A DNA stretch of 15,159 bases from Bifidobacterium breve. Its GTDB lineage: Bacteria > Bacteroidota > Bacteroidia > Cytophagales > UBA9547. The DNA lies in NCBI GenBank assembly GCA_943325655.2, contig CALPQG020000018.1, positions 1 to 15,159 on the forward strand, in the 5' to 3' direction. Position numbers and translations under genes: made by a program. Position 1 is the stretch's first letter; each line of letters starts with the position of its first letter. The notes under the pieces are model-generated. The model made no database searches, was not told the DNA's origin, and saw only the letters and a list, made by a program, of their open reading frames with translations. This document shows, in pieces, positions 1 through 8,263 of the stretch.

Positions 1-51
1 AAATGTAAACGAGTCTACATGCTATTTAGAAAATTAATAATTAAGTCCATT

Positions 52-79
52 TGCCTCAAGGATTGAGGCATTGTTTTTT
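52..79 (+). terminator. Rho-independent terminator of an upstream gene outside the window
   Basis: An 8-bp perfect stem (TGCCTCAA at 52-59, TTGAGGCA at 63-70) closes a 3-base loop and is followed at once by TTGTTTTTT (71-79). This is a classic intrinsic terminator reading rightward. No open frame in the first 50 bases can be assigned, so it most likely ends a rightward gene lying left of the window. It also isolates queG from that upstream transcription. Confidence 0.85.
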
Positions 80-110
80 GGGGCAAAGTGCCACGTAATA
101 AGTTAAGAAA

Positions 111-214
111 AGATCAGCGATTAGCTGTATCATCTGATTGATCAGCGTTCCATGTTATATTCTTAGAATAAAAACAAAATTGTACACAGATTTGGCGGAT
201 TAAGCAGATCTTGA
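111..214. repeat. Degenerate inverted intergenic repeat (CAGAT/CGGATT type)
   Basis: The left arm (111-136) and the reverse complement of the right arm (187-211) align with a few mismatches and small gaps. Both begin AGATC(A/T)GC and end ATCTG. Within the arms short units recur: GATCAGCG occurs twice (112-119 and 140-147), and the right arm has CAGATTTGG, CGGATTAAG and CAGATCTTGA in a row. From memory this resembles the CGGATT/ATCTGCG intergenic repeats scattered through many environmental bacterial genomes, sometimes next to genes for GxxExxY proteins. No such gene is present here. The remainder of 1-346 shows no coding frame. The arms are imperfect, so this would be an old, decayed copy. 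Confidence 0.4.
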
Positions 215-346
215 CGGGTTAAAAAGTAACAAAGATGCTATTAAAGTCTTTCATCCAATTTATAATTAAAAAAACTACAGCGAAGCTACATTAAAATACC
301 ACATTTTCAGAAAGCTTTCTTAAATTTAGGCATAATATAAAATTCT

Positions 347-1267
347 TTGAACAAAACACTTTACACCCAGCTGATTAAAAACAAAGCCAAAGCACTTGGC
401 TTTGAGTATTGTGGGGTTTCTAAAGCCGAATTTTTAGAAGAAGAAGCGCCACGTTTAGAAAACTGGCTCAACAAACAAATGCATGGAGAAATGGCCTATA
501 TGGCCAACCATTTCGACAAGCGCTTGAATCCACAATTGTTGGTAGATGGCGCCAAGTCTGTGGTTTCATTGTCGCTAAATTATTTTCCTGAAAAGGAAAT
601 TATTGCTGATTTTAAGATCTCCAAATATGCTTATGGTATTTATTATCATTTGGTAATCAAAGAAAAACTGAAGGCTTTACTTAGCCATATTATAGAAGAA
701 ATTGGAGAAGTACACGGTCGTGTTTTTGTAGACAGCGCTCCGGTTATGGATAAGGCCTGGGCTAAGAAAAGTGGCTTGGGTTGGATGGGGAAAAACACCA
801 ACCTCATCAACAAAAAATCAGGGAGTTTTTTCTTTTTGGCTGAACTCATTTTGGACCTTGAACTGGAGTATGATGGTGCTATCAAAGATTATTGTGGTAC
901 CTGTACGCGCTGCATAGACGCTTGCCCGACCGATGCCATCACTGAACCATATATTGTTGATGGAAGCAAATGTATTTCCTATTTTACCATTGAATTAAAA
1001 GAACAAATACCACTTGAAGTAAAAGGCAAATTTGAAAACTGGGTTTTTGGATGCGATATTTGTCAGGATGTTTGTCCTTGGAATAAATTCAGTAAACCGC
1101 ACCAAACAGAAGCATTTAATCCGAAACCTGAGTTAATTGGAATGACTACAAAAGACTGGGTGGAAATTACAGAAGAAGTTTTTAAAACTGTTTTTAAAGA
1201 CAGTGCTATTAAACGTACAAAGCTGGAAGGCATTAAGAGGAATATTTCCTTTCTAAAAAATGATTAA
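347..1267 (+). CDS. queG: Epoxyqueuosine reductase QueG
   Basis: This protein catalyses the last step of queuosine synthesis, the cobalamin-dependent reduction of epoxyqueuosine to queuosine at the wobble base of GUN-anticodon tRNAs, in the cytoplasm. The N-terminal region carries the family signature VDSAPVMDKAWA (128-139), whose Asp135 is probably the catalytic acid by alignment with known QueG. It is followed by GLGWMGKN (143-150), the cobalamin-binding segment. Two 4Fe-4S clusters are shown by C183, C186, C189, C193 and by C209, C236, C239, C243 (FGCDICQDVCPWN). At 306 residues it lacks the C-terminal HEAT-like extension of E. coli QueG, as is usual in Bacteroidota. The start is TTG: an in-frame TAA lies at 338-340, the next Met is residue 45, and homology begins right after the TTG. 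No Shine-Dalgarno site is visible. Its stop lies 4 bases from the end of convergent ybeY. Confidence 0.95.
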   Translation: MNKTLYTQLIKNKAKALGFEYCGVSKAEFLEEEAPRLENWLNKQMHGEMAYMANHFDKRLNPQLLVDGAKSVVSLSLNYFPEKEIIADFKISKYAYGIYYHLVIKEKLKALLSHIIEEIGEVHGRVFVDSAPVMDKAWAKKSGLGWMGKNTNLINKKSGSFFFLAELILDLELEYDGAIKDYCGTCTRCIDACPTDAITEPYIVDGSKCISYFTIELKEQIPLEVKGKFENWVFGCDICQDVCPWNKFSKPHQTEAFNPKPELIGMTTKDWVEITEEVFKTVFKDSAIKRTKLEGIKRNISFLKND

Positions 1268-1271
1268 ATTT

Positions 1272-1703
1272 TTATTCAATACTCCAAAGCTTCAAACATT
1301 CGTCTTCTTTGGAAGTCATTTCTTTTTTGTCTTTTGGATTTTTGTCTTTGAAACCTAACAAATGAAGTGTTCCATGAGAGAGTACACGCAATAATTCAGT
1401 TTCAAAACTCACTTTAAAAATAGACGCATTTTCACGTATCCTGTCAATACTTATAAAAATATCTCCTTCTATTGTATTTTCTTCTTCTGAATTATCAAAA
1501 GTAATAATATCAGTAAGGGTATTGTGGTTTAGATAATCAATGTTAATTTTTAATAAATAGTCATCATTACAAAAAATAAAATTTAATGCTGACAGTTTAA
1601 AACCATAAGAATTAATAATTTGAGTTAACCAATCTCTAACCTTAAGTTTTTGCTTAAGGATAAAATCAATTTCTTCAGAGGTAAATGTAATTTTAGACGC
1701 CAC
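1272..1703 (-). CDS. ybeY: Endoribonuclease YbeY (rRNA maturation factor)
   Basis: This is the metal-dependent endoribonuclease acting in 16S rRNA 3'-end maturation and 70S quality control. It shows the family order TDIITFD (about 64-70), GDIFIS (80-85) and the metal motif HGTLHLLGFKD with H110 and H114. The third ligand, His in E. coli (GYDH), is replaced by Asp120, a substitution I recall as normal in Bacteroidota. I chose the GTG at 1703-1701 as start, giving 143 residues. The open frame runs on to an ATG at 1766, but that 21-residue extension lies almost wholly inside the upstream ATPase gene and has no family similarity, whereas homology (KITFTSEEIDF) starts just after the GTG. The GTG sits 4 bases after the ATPase stop, so the genes are probably translationally coupled. 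The exact start is less certain than the identity. Confidence 0.92.
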   Translation of the reverse strand: MASKITFTSEEIDFILKQKLKVRDWLTQIINSYGFKLSALNFIFCNDDYLLKINIDYLNHNTLTDIITFDNSEEENTIEGDIFISIDRIRENASIFKVSFETELLRVLSHGTLHLLGFKDKNPKDKKEMTSKEDECLKLWSIE

Positions 1704-1707
1704 TCCA

Positions 1708-2106
1708 TTACAGGTTATAAACCATTTCAACCGCAGCACCATTTTTAGAGAAGTTAACTTCATCACAAAGGTTTTGCATCAGGAAAATGCCTCTTCCGCC
1801 TGGTTTTTCAATGTTTTCAGGAGCAGTTGGATCAGCCAAATTATTGAAATCGAATCCAGGACCTTCATCTTCCACTAAAAATTTAATTTTATTGTTGTCT
1901 AAAATTAAGGATAAACTAACGTTTTTATCTTTATCGCAAGCATTGCCATGTCGAATCGCATTGTTCACAGATTCAGTTACAGCAACCATTATATTTGCAT
2001 ACAAGTCGTCGCTGATTTTAAATTGTTCTTTTGCATTGTCAATAAAGCTTTCTACTATGCGAATATTTTCAACTAAAGAGGGTATTTGAATGTTTACGGT
2101 GTTCAT
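1708..2106 (-). CDS. RsbW-like ATP-binding protein (anti-sigma factor kinase family)
   Basis: This is a 132-residue stand-alone GHKL ATPase of the HATPase_c_2 (RsbW/SpoIIAB) type. The N box is ESVNNAIRHGN (45-55), the G1 box DEGPGFD (80-86) and the G2 box GGRGIFLMQNL (103-113), so all ATP-binding motifs are intact. Family members bind and phosphorylate a STAS anti-anti-sigma protein or sequester a sigma factor. No STAS, PP2C phosphatase or sigma gene is present in this window, so its partner is unknown. It follows the DUF4175 gene by 27 bases and precedes ybeY by 4 bases, indicating one transcript. I recall DUF4175, this ATPase and ybeY occurring together in other Bacteroidota, which points to an envelope or translation-linked role rather than a classic sigma-B switch. 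That last step is inference. Confidence 0.85.
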   Translation of the reverse strand: MNTVNIQIPSLVENIRIVESFIDNAKEQFKISDDLYANIMVAVTESVNNAIRHGNACDKDKNVSLSLILDNNKIKFLVEDEGPGFDFNNLADPTAPENIEKPGGRGIFLMQNLCDEVNFSKNGAAVEMVYNL

Positions 2107-2133
2107 TACTAATAATTTGTTACAATATTAACA

Positions 2134-5100
2134 TCATTTTTCTATTTTCTTAAAATAATCACCAACTTCTTGTTTAAAATATTGGGTGAAGTTGGGGGAA
2201 ACAGTTTTTAAGAGTTCTATTTGCTTTTCTTTTTGTTTCAAGTATTTGGAAAACGAAGGAGGGATAGAAACATTTTGTTGCTTAGCCACTTCTGATTCTC
2301 TTCTTTCTTCTGTTTCACGTTCTCTAACCGACTTTTCAGCTTCAAGTAAACGGGTCAAAATTTCTTGTTGGCGTTCTATCGTTTGTTGGGTAATTTGTCT
2401 GTTAATAATATCTTCTTCGGTCTTTTCCATTTTTTCGGCAAGCTTACCCAAGTTACCTCCAGCTTTCTTACCGTCCTGCCCCATTTCGTTTTCCAATTCT
2501 TTGAGGGCATTCCTGATTATTTCTTGACGAGCCGCCATTTTAGCCAACTCTTCACTCATTTGCTGGCCAGATTTTCCTTTTTTACCCAGTTGTTGCATTT
2601 GAGCATTCAACTGTTTTTGCAATTCCCCAAGACTTGGCTTTTTCCCTTTTCCTTTTCCTCCCGGTTTTTTACCCGGTTTATTACACATGCCATCTCCTTG
2701 TTTTGCATTGGCAGCCTGGTCTTGCATTTGTTTCAACACATTGCTCAGCATCAATGCAAGGTTATTGATTGAAGTCATGGCAAATTGTTGTTTACCAGAA
2801 GCTACATCAGCCCTACGCTGTTTGATAGCTTTCACAGACTCATCAATATAATCATTCATTAAACCAACTTCTTTGGTAATAAAAGGCTTAATTTTGATGA
2901 CACGTTTAGACAAAGCGAACAAACTGTCTTCAATTACCCTCGCATCATCCTTGAGTTTGAGTTGAGACTGGCTAAGTTGTACGTACAGAGGATCCGTTTG
3001 GTTTACGTTTTTAAAACTTTTCATCAATTCTTCCTGATCAAAAGAAAGTTTTAGTAAATTTTCTAGAATGGCACGTAAAGCAGCAATATCTTCTTCAGCT
3101 TCTTCTTCGGACATTTTCTGTTGCATACTGGCCATATCCTGAGCCATTTGCTTCATTTTTTTGGCCGCACTTTTCTGACTTTTAGCCGCTTTTCCTTGTT
3201 GGTTTTTTTCTAATTGTTCGCTGCTTTTCTCCTGATCCTGCTTAATATCTTCCTCAGATTTTTCAGTATTTTCTAAGTCATGCTTGTTTTCAAGTGTCTT
3301 GTTAATGTCAGAAAGGTCTTTGTTTTCTTTTTGTAATTTTTCAAACTCCTTATTCAATTGTTGTTGTTTGTCGAGTTGCTCTTTGGCATCTTCCTTTTTC
3401 TGTTCGTTATCTTTGGCCAATTGTTCCTGTTTCTCCGCCAATTCATTCAGTTTTTGAATATTCTTTTCCAACTTATCCTCAAACTTCATTTGTTTCAACA
3501 TTTCCAAAGTACGTTCAAGGTCTTTGGATAAGTCTTCATCTTTGTTTTTTAACTTTTCTAAACGTTCTTTTATTTGTTCATCTTTATTTTTTTCTGCAAG
3601 CATTTTTTGCAGGTCTTCCATCAATTTTTTTGTTTCTTCATCCAGCAATTCATTGACAAGTTTTTGAATTTCTAAATTCTTCTCCGCAATCTCTTGGTTT
3701 TCAGATTTGTCAAAACGTTTCTTTTTCTCGAAAGCATTTTCAGCCTCCTTCTGCATATTTTCTACTGATTTCTTTAGTTCTTCCTGTGTTTTCAGCAACT
3801 CATCAATTTGCTTTTTGTCTTCATAACTGAGGGATTTTTTACCTTTCAGTTTGTCTTCCAGCTTTTTAAGGTTCTTTTTAAGTTCCTGCGCTTTGTCTAA
3901 TGTTTTGTCAAGACTGTTTTCAGATTTGTCCAATGCTTTTTCTACCTCTTTGGCAATGGCCTCTGTAGATGGAATTTTAAATTGATAAATCGTTGATTTG
4001 GTTGTTTTCGGACCATTGAAACCGTCATTGTCAGTTACTTTTACAAAATACTCCAGCTTTTGACCTGGTTGTAAATTCAAACTGTCAAATGACCATTTAT
4101 AAAAAAAACTTTGACTCAACTGCGCCTTGTTTATCTTTATCGGAATGGTTTTATAACTGCTATTGGAAGACAATTTATAACAAAGACTCAAGTTTGTAAA
4201 TCCATAATCATCGGTGATATTTCCTGCGACCACTATGAAATTATAATACAGCGTATCTTTGAATTGCTCTAAATCTATACTCGGAAACTGATCAGGAATG
4301 GTTGAAATAGCATATTCAATTTTATCCTTATTTAAAAAATTACTGTTTTTAAGTTTGATGGAATATTGGTGTGATTTATCAATTAACTTTTTAAATACAA
4401 ATGCATCATCATTTTCTTTATGCGCATAATAACTAAATTTTGCCCCATCAAAATTAATCAAGGCACTGTCAGAAGCTTCCGTTCTTAACAACCAGGTAAT
4501 TGTACTTCCGGCAGGAACAGTGACATTTCCTATATTCTCCAATTCATCCGCTGGCTTATTGATATAGGCTGGATATTCTATTTTAACATCGAAGTTGGCC
4601 AAATTGGGCCTTGCCATCATTTCTAAGGTATAGGTGTTGGAAGTAAACCCAGATGCTTCGAATTGAAATGGTATAGAAGATTGTATGTTGTTAAATGTAT
4701 ATTGGTAAGAAGCGTCTGTAAGTTTCTCCATTTTAACCCTGCGGTTTTGAAAAACAAGGTACACCTGATCTGGCAATGCATTGCCTTTCAAACTCAGTTT
4801 CAATTGAAAATCTTCATTTTTAAAGCTGGTCAAATCCTGGTTTTCAATAATGAAGTCAAATGGAGCTGGTTCTTTAAATTTTGTAGTAAAATTTACGATT
4901 CGTGTGGTGCCTTCTGAAAACAATTGAGGTATCGCCAACAAGCCGATAAACAACAATAGCGAAGGTATGATGGCGTATTTTAAATATTTTTTATTGACTC
5001 CAAAATCAATGGCATTCGAAAATGGGATCCAGGAAATACTTTTACTTTTTTGTTCAATACTGGCAATCAACAGCTCATTTTGAGAATCATCTTGTTTTTC

Positions 5101-5445
5101 AAGCTGAAGTATATTGAGCAATTTATCTTTGATTTCGGGAAAGTATAAACCTATCTGTTTTGCCGCCTCGTCGTCAGAAAGTTGTCCATGGATATTGTAA
5201 AGTTTGTAAACCGGAATAAAAATATACTGCACCAAAGTATACAACAACAATATAATAAACCCAAAGAACATAAAAGCACGAATGACGTTTCCAAAACGCA
5301 TCCAGTATTCTAGCACATTGATAAAAATATAAGCACTAAAAAGTATAGCCAAAGTGAATATTACTCCCTTCAATAATTGATTGAGGTAATACTTTTGCTT
5401 GTAAGCCTGCAACTGTACTTTTAAAATGTGTGATGAACTTTGCAT
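2134..5445 (-). CDS. Giant membrane-anchored coiled-coil protein, DUF4175 family
   Basis: This 1103-residue protein matches the DUF4175 family of Bacteroidota in layout. Three hydrophobic segments lie near the N-terminus (about 25-45, 56-79 and 155-175). A beta-rich, probably periplasmic region follows (about 200-490) with stretches such as ITDDYGFTNLSL and YFVKVTDNDGFNGP. Next is a very long Glu/Lys/Gln coiled coil (about 490-800), a helical domain (about 800-915), a Gly/Lys-rich linker (about 918-937, GKKPGGKGKGKKPS) and a further helical Gln/Lys/Glu tail ending in a hydrophobic YFKQEVGDYF segment. Function is not known for the family; the shape suggests a scaffold reaching across the periplasm. 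It is first in the operon with the RsbW-like ATPase and ybeY. A terminator lies 43 bases upstream, so it should have its own promoter, although no clean TAnnTTTG is visible there. Confidence 0.85.
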   Translation of the reverse strand: MQSSSHILKVQLQAYKQKYYLNQLLKGVIFTLAILFSAYIFINVLEYWMRFGNVIRAFMFFGFIILLLYTLVQYIFIPVYKLYNIHGQLSDDEAAKQIGLYFPEIKDKLLNILQLEKQDDSQNELLIASIEQKSKSISWIPFSNAIDFGVNKKYLKYAIIPSLLLFIGLLAIPQLFSEGTTRIVNFTTKFKEPAPFDFIIENQDLTSFKNEDFQLKLSLKGNALPDQVYLVFQNRRVKMEKLTDASYQYTFNNIQSSIPFQFEASGFTSNTYTLEMMARPNLANFDVKIEYPAYINKPADELENIGNVTVPAGSTITWLLRTEASDSALINFDGAKFSYYAHKENDDAFVFKKLIDKSHQYSIKLKNSNFLNKDKIEYAISTIPDQFPSIDLEQFKDTLYYNFIVVAGNITDDYGFTNLSLCYKLSSNSSYKTIPIKINKAQLSQSFFYKWSFDSLNLQPGQKLEYFVKVTDNDGFNGPKTTKSTIYQFKIPSTEAIAKEVEKALDKSENSLDKTLDKAQELKKNLKKLEDKLKGKKSLSYEDKKQIDELLKTQEELKKSVENMQKEAENAFEKKKRFDKSENQEIAEKNLEIQKLVNELLDEETKKLMEDLQKMLAEKNKDEQIKERLEKLKNKDEDLSKDLERTLEMLKQMKFEDKLEKNIQKLNELAEKQEQLAKDNEQKKEDAKEQLDKQQQLNKEFEKLQKENKDLSDINKTLENKHDLENTEKSEEDIKQDQEKSSEQLEKNQQGKAAKSQKSAAKKMKQMAQDMASMQQKMSEEEAEEDIAALRAILENLLKLSFDQEELMKSFKNVNQTDPLYVQLSQSQLKLKDDARVIEDSLFALSKRVIKIKPFITKEVGLMNDYIDESVKAIKQRRADVASGKQQFAMTSINNLALMLSNVLKQMQDQAANAKQGDGMCNKPGKKPGGKGKGKKPSLGELQKQLNAQMQQLGKKGKSGQQMSEELAKMAARQEIIRNALKELENEMGQDGKKAGGNLGKLAEKMEKTEEDIINRQITQQTIERQQEILTRLLEAEKSVRERETEERRESEVAKQQNVSIPPSFSKYLKQKEKQIELLKTVSPNFTQYFKQEVGDYFKKIEK

Positions 5446-5488
5446 GAAATTAATTATCGTCCAATAAATAAAAAAATAGTAAAATCAC

Positions 5489-5519
5489 AAAAGCCCTGAA
5501 AATTAATTTCAGGGCTTTT
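5489..5519 (-). terminator. Strong symmetrical intrinsic terminator
   Basis: A perfect 13-bp inverted repeat (AAAAGCCCTGAAA at 5489-5501, TTTCAGGGCTTTT at 5507-5519) encloses a 5-base loop. The arms supply a T-run on either strand, so it can work in both directions. It lies 22 bases beyond the stop of the leftward substrate-binding protein gene and 43 bases before the DUF4175 start. It therefore separates the two leftward units. Confidence 0.9.
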
Positions 5520-5541
5520 AAAGAACGTGATAATGTTGCAA

Positions 5542-7317
5542 TTATTTTTCTTTAACCTTTTTTGTTTTTTCAATATACACCTCGGAATAATCTCTGATTT
5601 GCATTGGGTTATTTGGGAAGTTTTTGATGTATGATTGTACCAATCTATAACCTTCGTCATACCACAATACAATGATCGGTGCATCTGACATCAATATTTG
5701 TTCTGCCTTGAGGAATTTTCTGTTGGCTTCTTCAATGCTTTTGGCAACCAATGCTTCTTCGTATAACTTGTCAAATGCTGGGTTTTTGTACCTTGCAAAG
5801 TTTGGATAAGATTTGGTATTAGGACCTGTTGGAACATCTTTGCCATAAAACAAGGCTAAGAAGTTTTCAGGACTAGGGAAATCCGCTCCCCAACCTGTAT
5901 AATAGAAGCTTGTTTTGCCTCCAATCATGTTTTCAACCAAAGTCGACAAAGGAATAATTTCTAATTTGATATTTACATTCAAATTTTCTTTCAATTGTTT
6001 TTGCACTTCAATGGCCACATTAGATTTTCTATCTCCGTCAGAGTTCAACTGAAGTACAATTTCAGGGAATCCTTTTCCATTAGGATAACCCGCTTTTGTC
6101 AAATAGTATTTGGCTGAATCTAAATTTAAAGTGTATCCTCTGATACTGTCAATTGGGTAATTGGCAAAAGATGGTGGCGTGATACCGTGGAAACCTGGCG
6201 CATAACCTTCTCCATTCAATACATATTCAAGAATTTTTTCCCTGTCAATGGCAAATGAAAATGCTTTTCTAAGGTTCTTGTTTCTAAATAATTCACCAGT
6301 ATTTAAGAACGACATGAACAAAGTAGACATCTCTGGTTTTCTTTGTAATTCATATTGGCTGTATTCCCCATTTTCATTTGAACCAGTTTCTTCTAAAATT
6401 TCGATGATGTACTCCGTTGGCAAACGGTAAATCATACTGAAGTTGCCTTTTTTGAACTCAAACAATTCAGTTTTTTTATCCCTTAAGAAACGAATATCAA
6501 CTGCATCTAAGAAAGGTAATTTATTACCAAACTCATCTTTGTTGTGGTAGTTGTCATTTTTCTTTAAGATGATAGAAATGTCATCATCAATATTTTGCAG
6601 CATAAATGGACCCGTTCCAATTGCTTTCGTTCTCATTTCTAAGCCATATTTTTCGTAGGCTTCTCTTGGAAAGATAAATGTAAAAGGACGAGCCAGGTTA
6701 AATAAAAAGATAGAACTTGGTTTATTCAATAAAATCTGAAACGTAAAATCATCAATTATATTAATGCCTTCTAATTCTTTTGCTGGAGTTTTCCCACCTG
6801 CAGAAGCTGCAAAATAGTCATTTGATCCTTTAAGAATGTCTTTGAAAACACTTCCGAATCCTTGGTTGTTTGGGTTTTGCGTACAAAGGAGTGTGAAACA
6901 ATATTTAACATCACTAGAGGTTAATTGTCTTCCTTTACCACCTTGGAAACATGGGTCATTGTGAAAAAGAACTCCTTTTTTTAATTTGAAAGTATACACT
7001 GTTCCAGTAGAATCCACTGTATAGTCATCAATCAAACATTTCTTGATACTTAGGTCAGACGGGTCAAACTTTAATAACCCTTCGTAAATTTGACTTGAAA
7101 CCCTAGTAGAAACAGCGTCAGTGATGTTGTGAGGGAATAAAGTTTTAATGAATTCAGATTCATTGATTTTAAAAACGCCACCGTAATAACGTCCACCACT
7201 TGCTTTTCTTAGGTTGTTGTCACCATCATCTTTTGATCCTTTTTTGCATCCTGAAAGGGCACCAATCAAACCAATTATACCAGCAACAAACAACAATTTT
7301 AAAATACTTTTCATCAT
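5542..7317 (-). CDS. Peptide-type ABC transporter substrate-binding lipoprotein (SBP_bac_5 family)
   Basis: This 591-residue protein belongs to the OppA/DppA-like family 5 of extracellular solute-binding proteins. The N-terminus is a lipoprotein signal: a basic start, a hydrophobic stretch, then a lipobox ALSGC with Cys24 as the lipidated residue. KKGSKDDGDNN follows, a charged stretch that could serve as a Bacteroidota lipoprotein surface-export signal. Family landmarks include YEGLLKFD (78-85), FKLKKGVLFHNDP (110-122), SSDVKYCF (134-141), FAIDREKIL (around 350) and a Trp/Gly-rich GWGADFPSPENF segment near the ligand site. No permease or ATPase gene lies nearby, so it is an orphan. The ligand (oligopeptide, nickel, cell-wall peptide or other) cannot be told from sequence. 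The terminator at 5489-5519 ends the transcript. Two tandem ATG codons (7317 and 7314) are possible starts. Confidence 0.9.
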   Translation of the reverse strand: MMKSILKLLFVAGIIGLIGALSGCKKGSKDDGDNNLRKASGGRYYGGVFKINESEFIKTLFPHNITDAVSTRVSSQIYEGLLKFDPSDLSIKKCLIDDYTVDSTGTVYTFKLKKGVLFHNDPCFQGGKGRQLTSSDVKYCFTLLCTQNPNNQGFGSVFKDILKGSNDYFAASAGGKTPAKELEGINIIDDFTFQILLNKPSSIFLFNLARPFTFIFPREAYEKYGLEMRTKAIGTGPFMLQNIDDDISIILKKNDNYHNKDEFGNKLPFLDAVDIRFLRDKKTELFEFKKGNFSMIYRLPTEYIIEILEETGSNENGEYSQYELQRKPEMSTLFMSFLNTGELFRNKNLRKAFSFAIDREKILEYVLNGEGYAPGFHGITPPSFANYPIDSIRGYTLNLDSAKYYLTKAGYPNGKGFPEIVLQLNSDGDRKSNVAIEVQKQLKENLNVNIKLEIIPLSTLVENMIGGKTSFYYTGWGADFPSPENFLALFYGKDVPTGPNTKSYPNFARYKNPAFDKLYEEALVAKSIEEANRKFLKAEQILMSDAPIIVLWYDEGYRLVQSYIKNFPNNPMQIRDYSEVYIEKTKKVKEK

Positions 7318-7452
7318 ATATTCTTATTATACCTATGTAACAGCTATTAAAAACCAATGCTTATCAGGAAGAATTTATGTTTTTTCCTATTTCGCACTAT
7401 AAAGTGTTAAATTTATAAAGTAGCATCCACAAAACAAAAGATTTTTGATTTA

Positions 7453-8214
7453 TTATGCAATTTCAAGTAAAACAGGGCAATGATCTGAGTGAATAGCGTC
7501 ACTGAGGATTGCAGTTCTGAGTAAACGGCTTTCTAACGGTAAAGTTGCCATTTGGTAATCTATTCTCCAACCTAAATTTTTTTTCCTAGCCCCAGCTCGG
7601 TAACTCCACCAGGTATAATGATGTGGTTCAGGATTGTGATGTCTGAAAGTATCAATCAATCCAAGCCCCATAAATTTACTCAGCCATTCCCTTTCCTCAG
7701 GCAAAAAACCAGAAGATTTGGCGTTTGATTTTGGATTATGGATATCAATGGGTTGATGGCAAATATTATAATCACCGACAACAATTAAATTTGGAATTTG
7801 TTTTATCAATGCATCGGTATACGTATAAAAATCGTCCATCCATTCGTACTTAAAAGCTTGACGTTCTTCACCACTTGAGCCTGAAGGCATATACACATTC
7901 AATACAGAAACATCTTCAAAATCTATCCTGATGGCTCTTCCTTCAACATCATATTTATCAATGCCACAACCGATTTCTACATGTTTTGGTTTTAATTTTG
8001 TGAAAATTGCAACGCCACTGTAGCCTTTTTTTTGTGCCGAATGCCAATAGGAGGTATAACCCAAAGCTTCAAAAACGTTGATGTCTATTTGATCGATATT
8101 GGCCTTGATTTCTTGTAAACACAATACATCAGGATTAGAAGCTTTTAACCAATTGATAAAGCCTTTGTCTATCGCTGACCTTATACCATTCACATTGTAG
8201 GTAATAATTTTCAT
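7453..8214 (-). CDS. xth: Exodeoxyribonuclease III (AP endonuclease)
   Basis: This repair enzyme cuts DNA 5' of abasic sites and has 3'-exonuclease and 3'-phosphatase activity in base-excision repair. All active-site elements of the exonuclease III/EEP fold are present: N7 in TYNVNGIR, E35 in LQEIKA, Y108 in NVYMPSG, D148 and N150 in VVGDYNICH, D219 in WRIDYQ and D244/H245 in SDHCPV. At 253 residues the length matches the ExoA/Xth family (E. coli Xth has 268). It lies 49 bases after the potassium-channel gene on the same strand, so the two may share a transcript. A 135-base gap with no terminator I can see follows before the substrate-binding protein gene. Confidence 0.95.
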   Translation of the reverse strand: MKIITYNVNGIRSAIDKGFINWLKASNPDVLCLQEIKANIDQIDINVFEALGYTSYWHSAQKKGYSGVAIFTKLKPKHVEIGCGIDKYDVEGRAIRIDFEDVSVLNVYMPSGSSGEERQAFKYEWMDDFYTYTDALIKQIPNLIVVGDYNICHQPIDIHNPKSNAKSSGFLPEEREWLSKFMGLGLIDTFRHHNPEPHHYTWWSYRAGARKKNLGWRIDYQMATLPLESRLLRTAILSDAIHSDHCPVLLEIA

Positions 8215-8263
8215 TTCAACAGCTTCATGTGTTTTTAGAAATATTTAATAGCAAAGAAATCCC

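Noticed and set aside
345..356. CTTTGAACAAAA shared by the queG start and the era upstream region (13932-13943)
   Set aside because: A 12-base AT-rich match between two sites is weak evidence and no common function is evident.
1704..1766. Longer ybeY beginning at ATG 1766
   Set aside because: The extra 21 codons lie almost wholly inside the ATPase gene and lack similarity to YbeY; homology starts right after the GTG at 1703.
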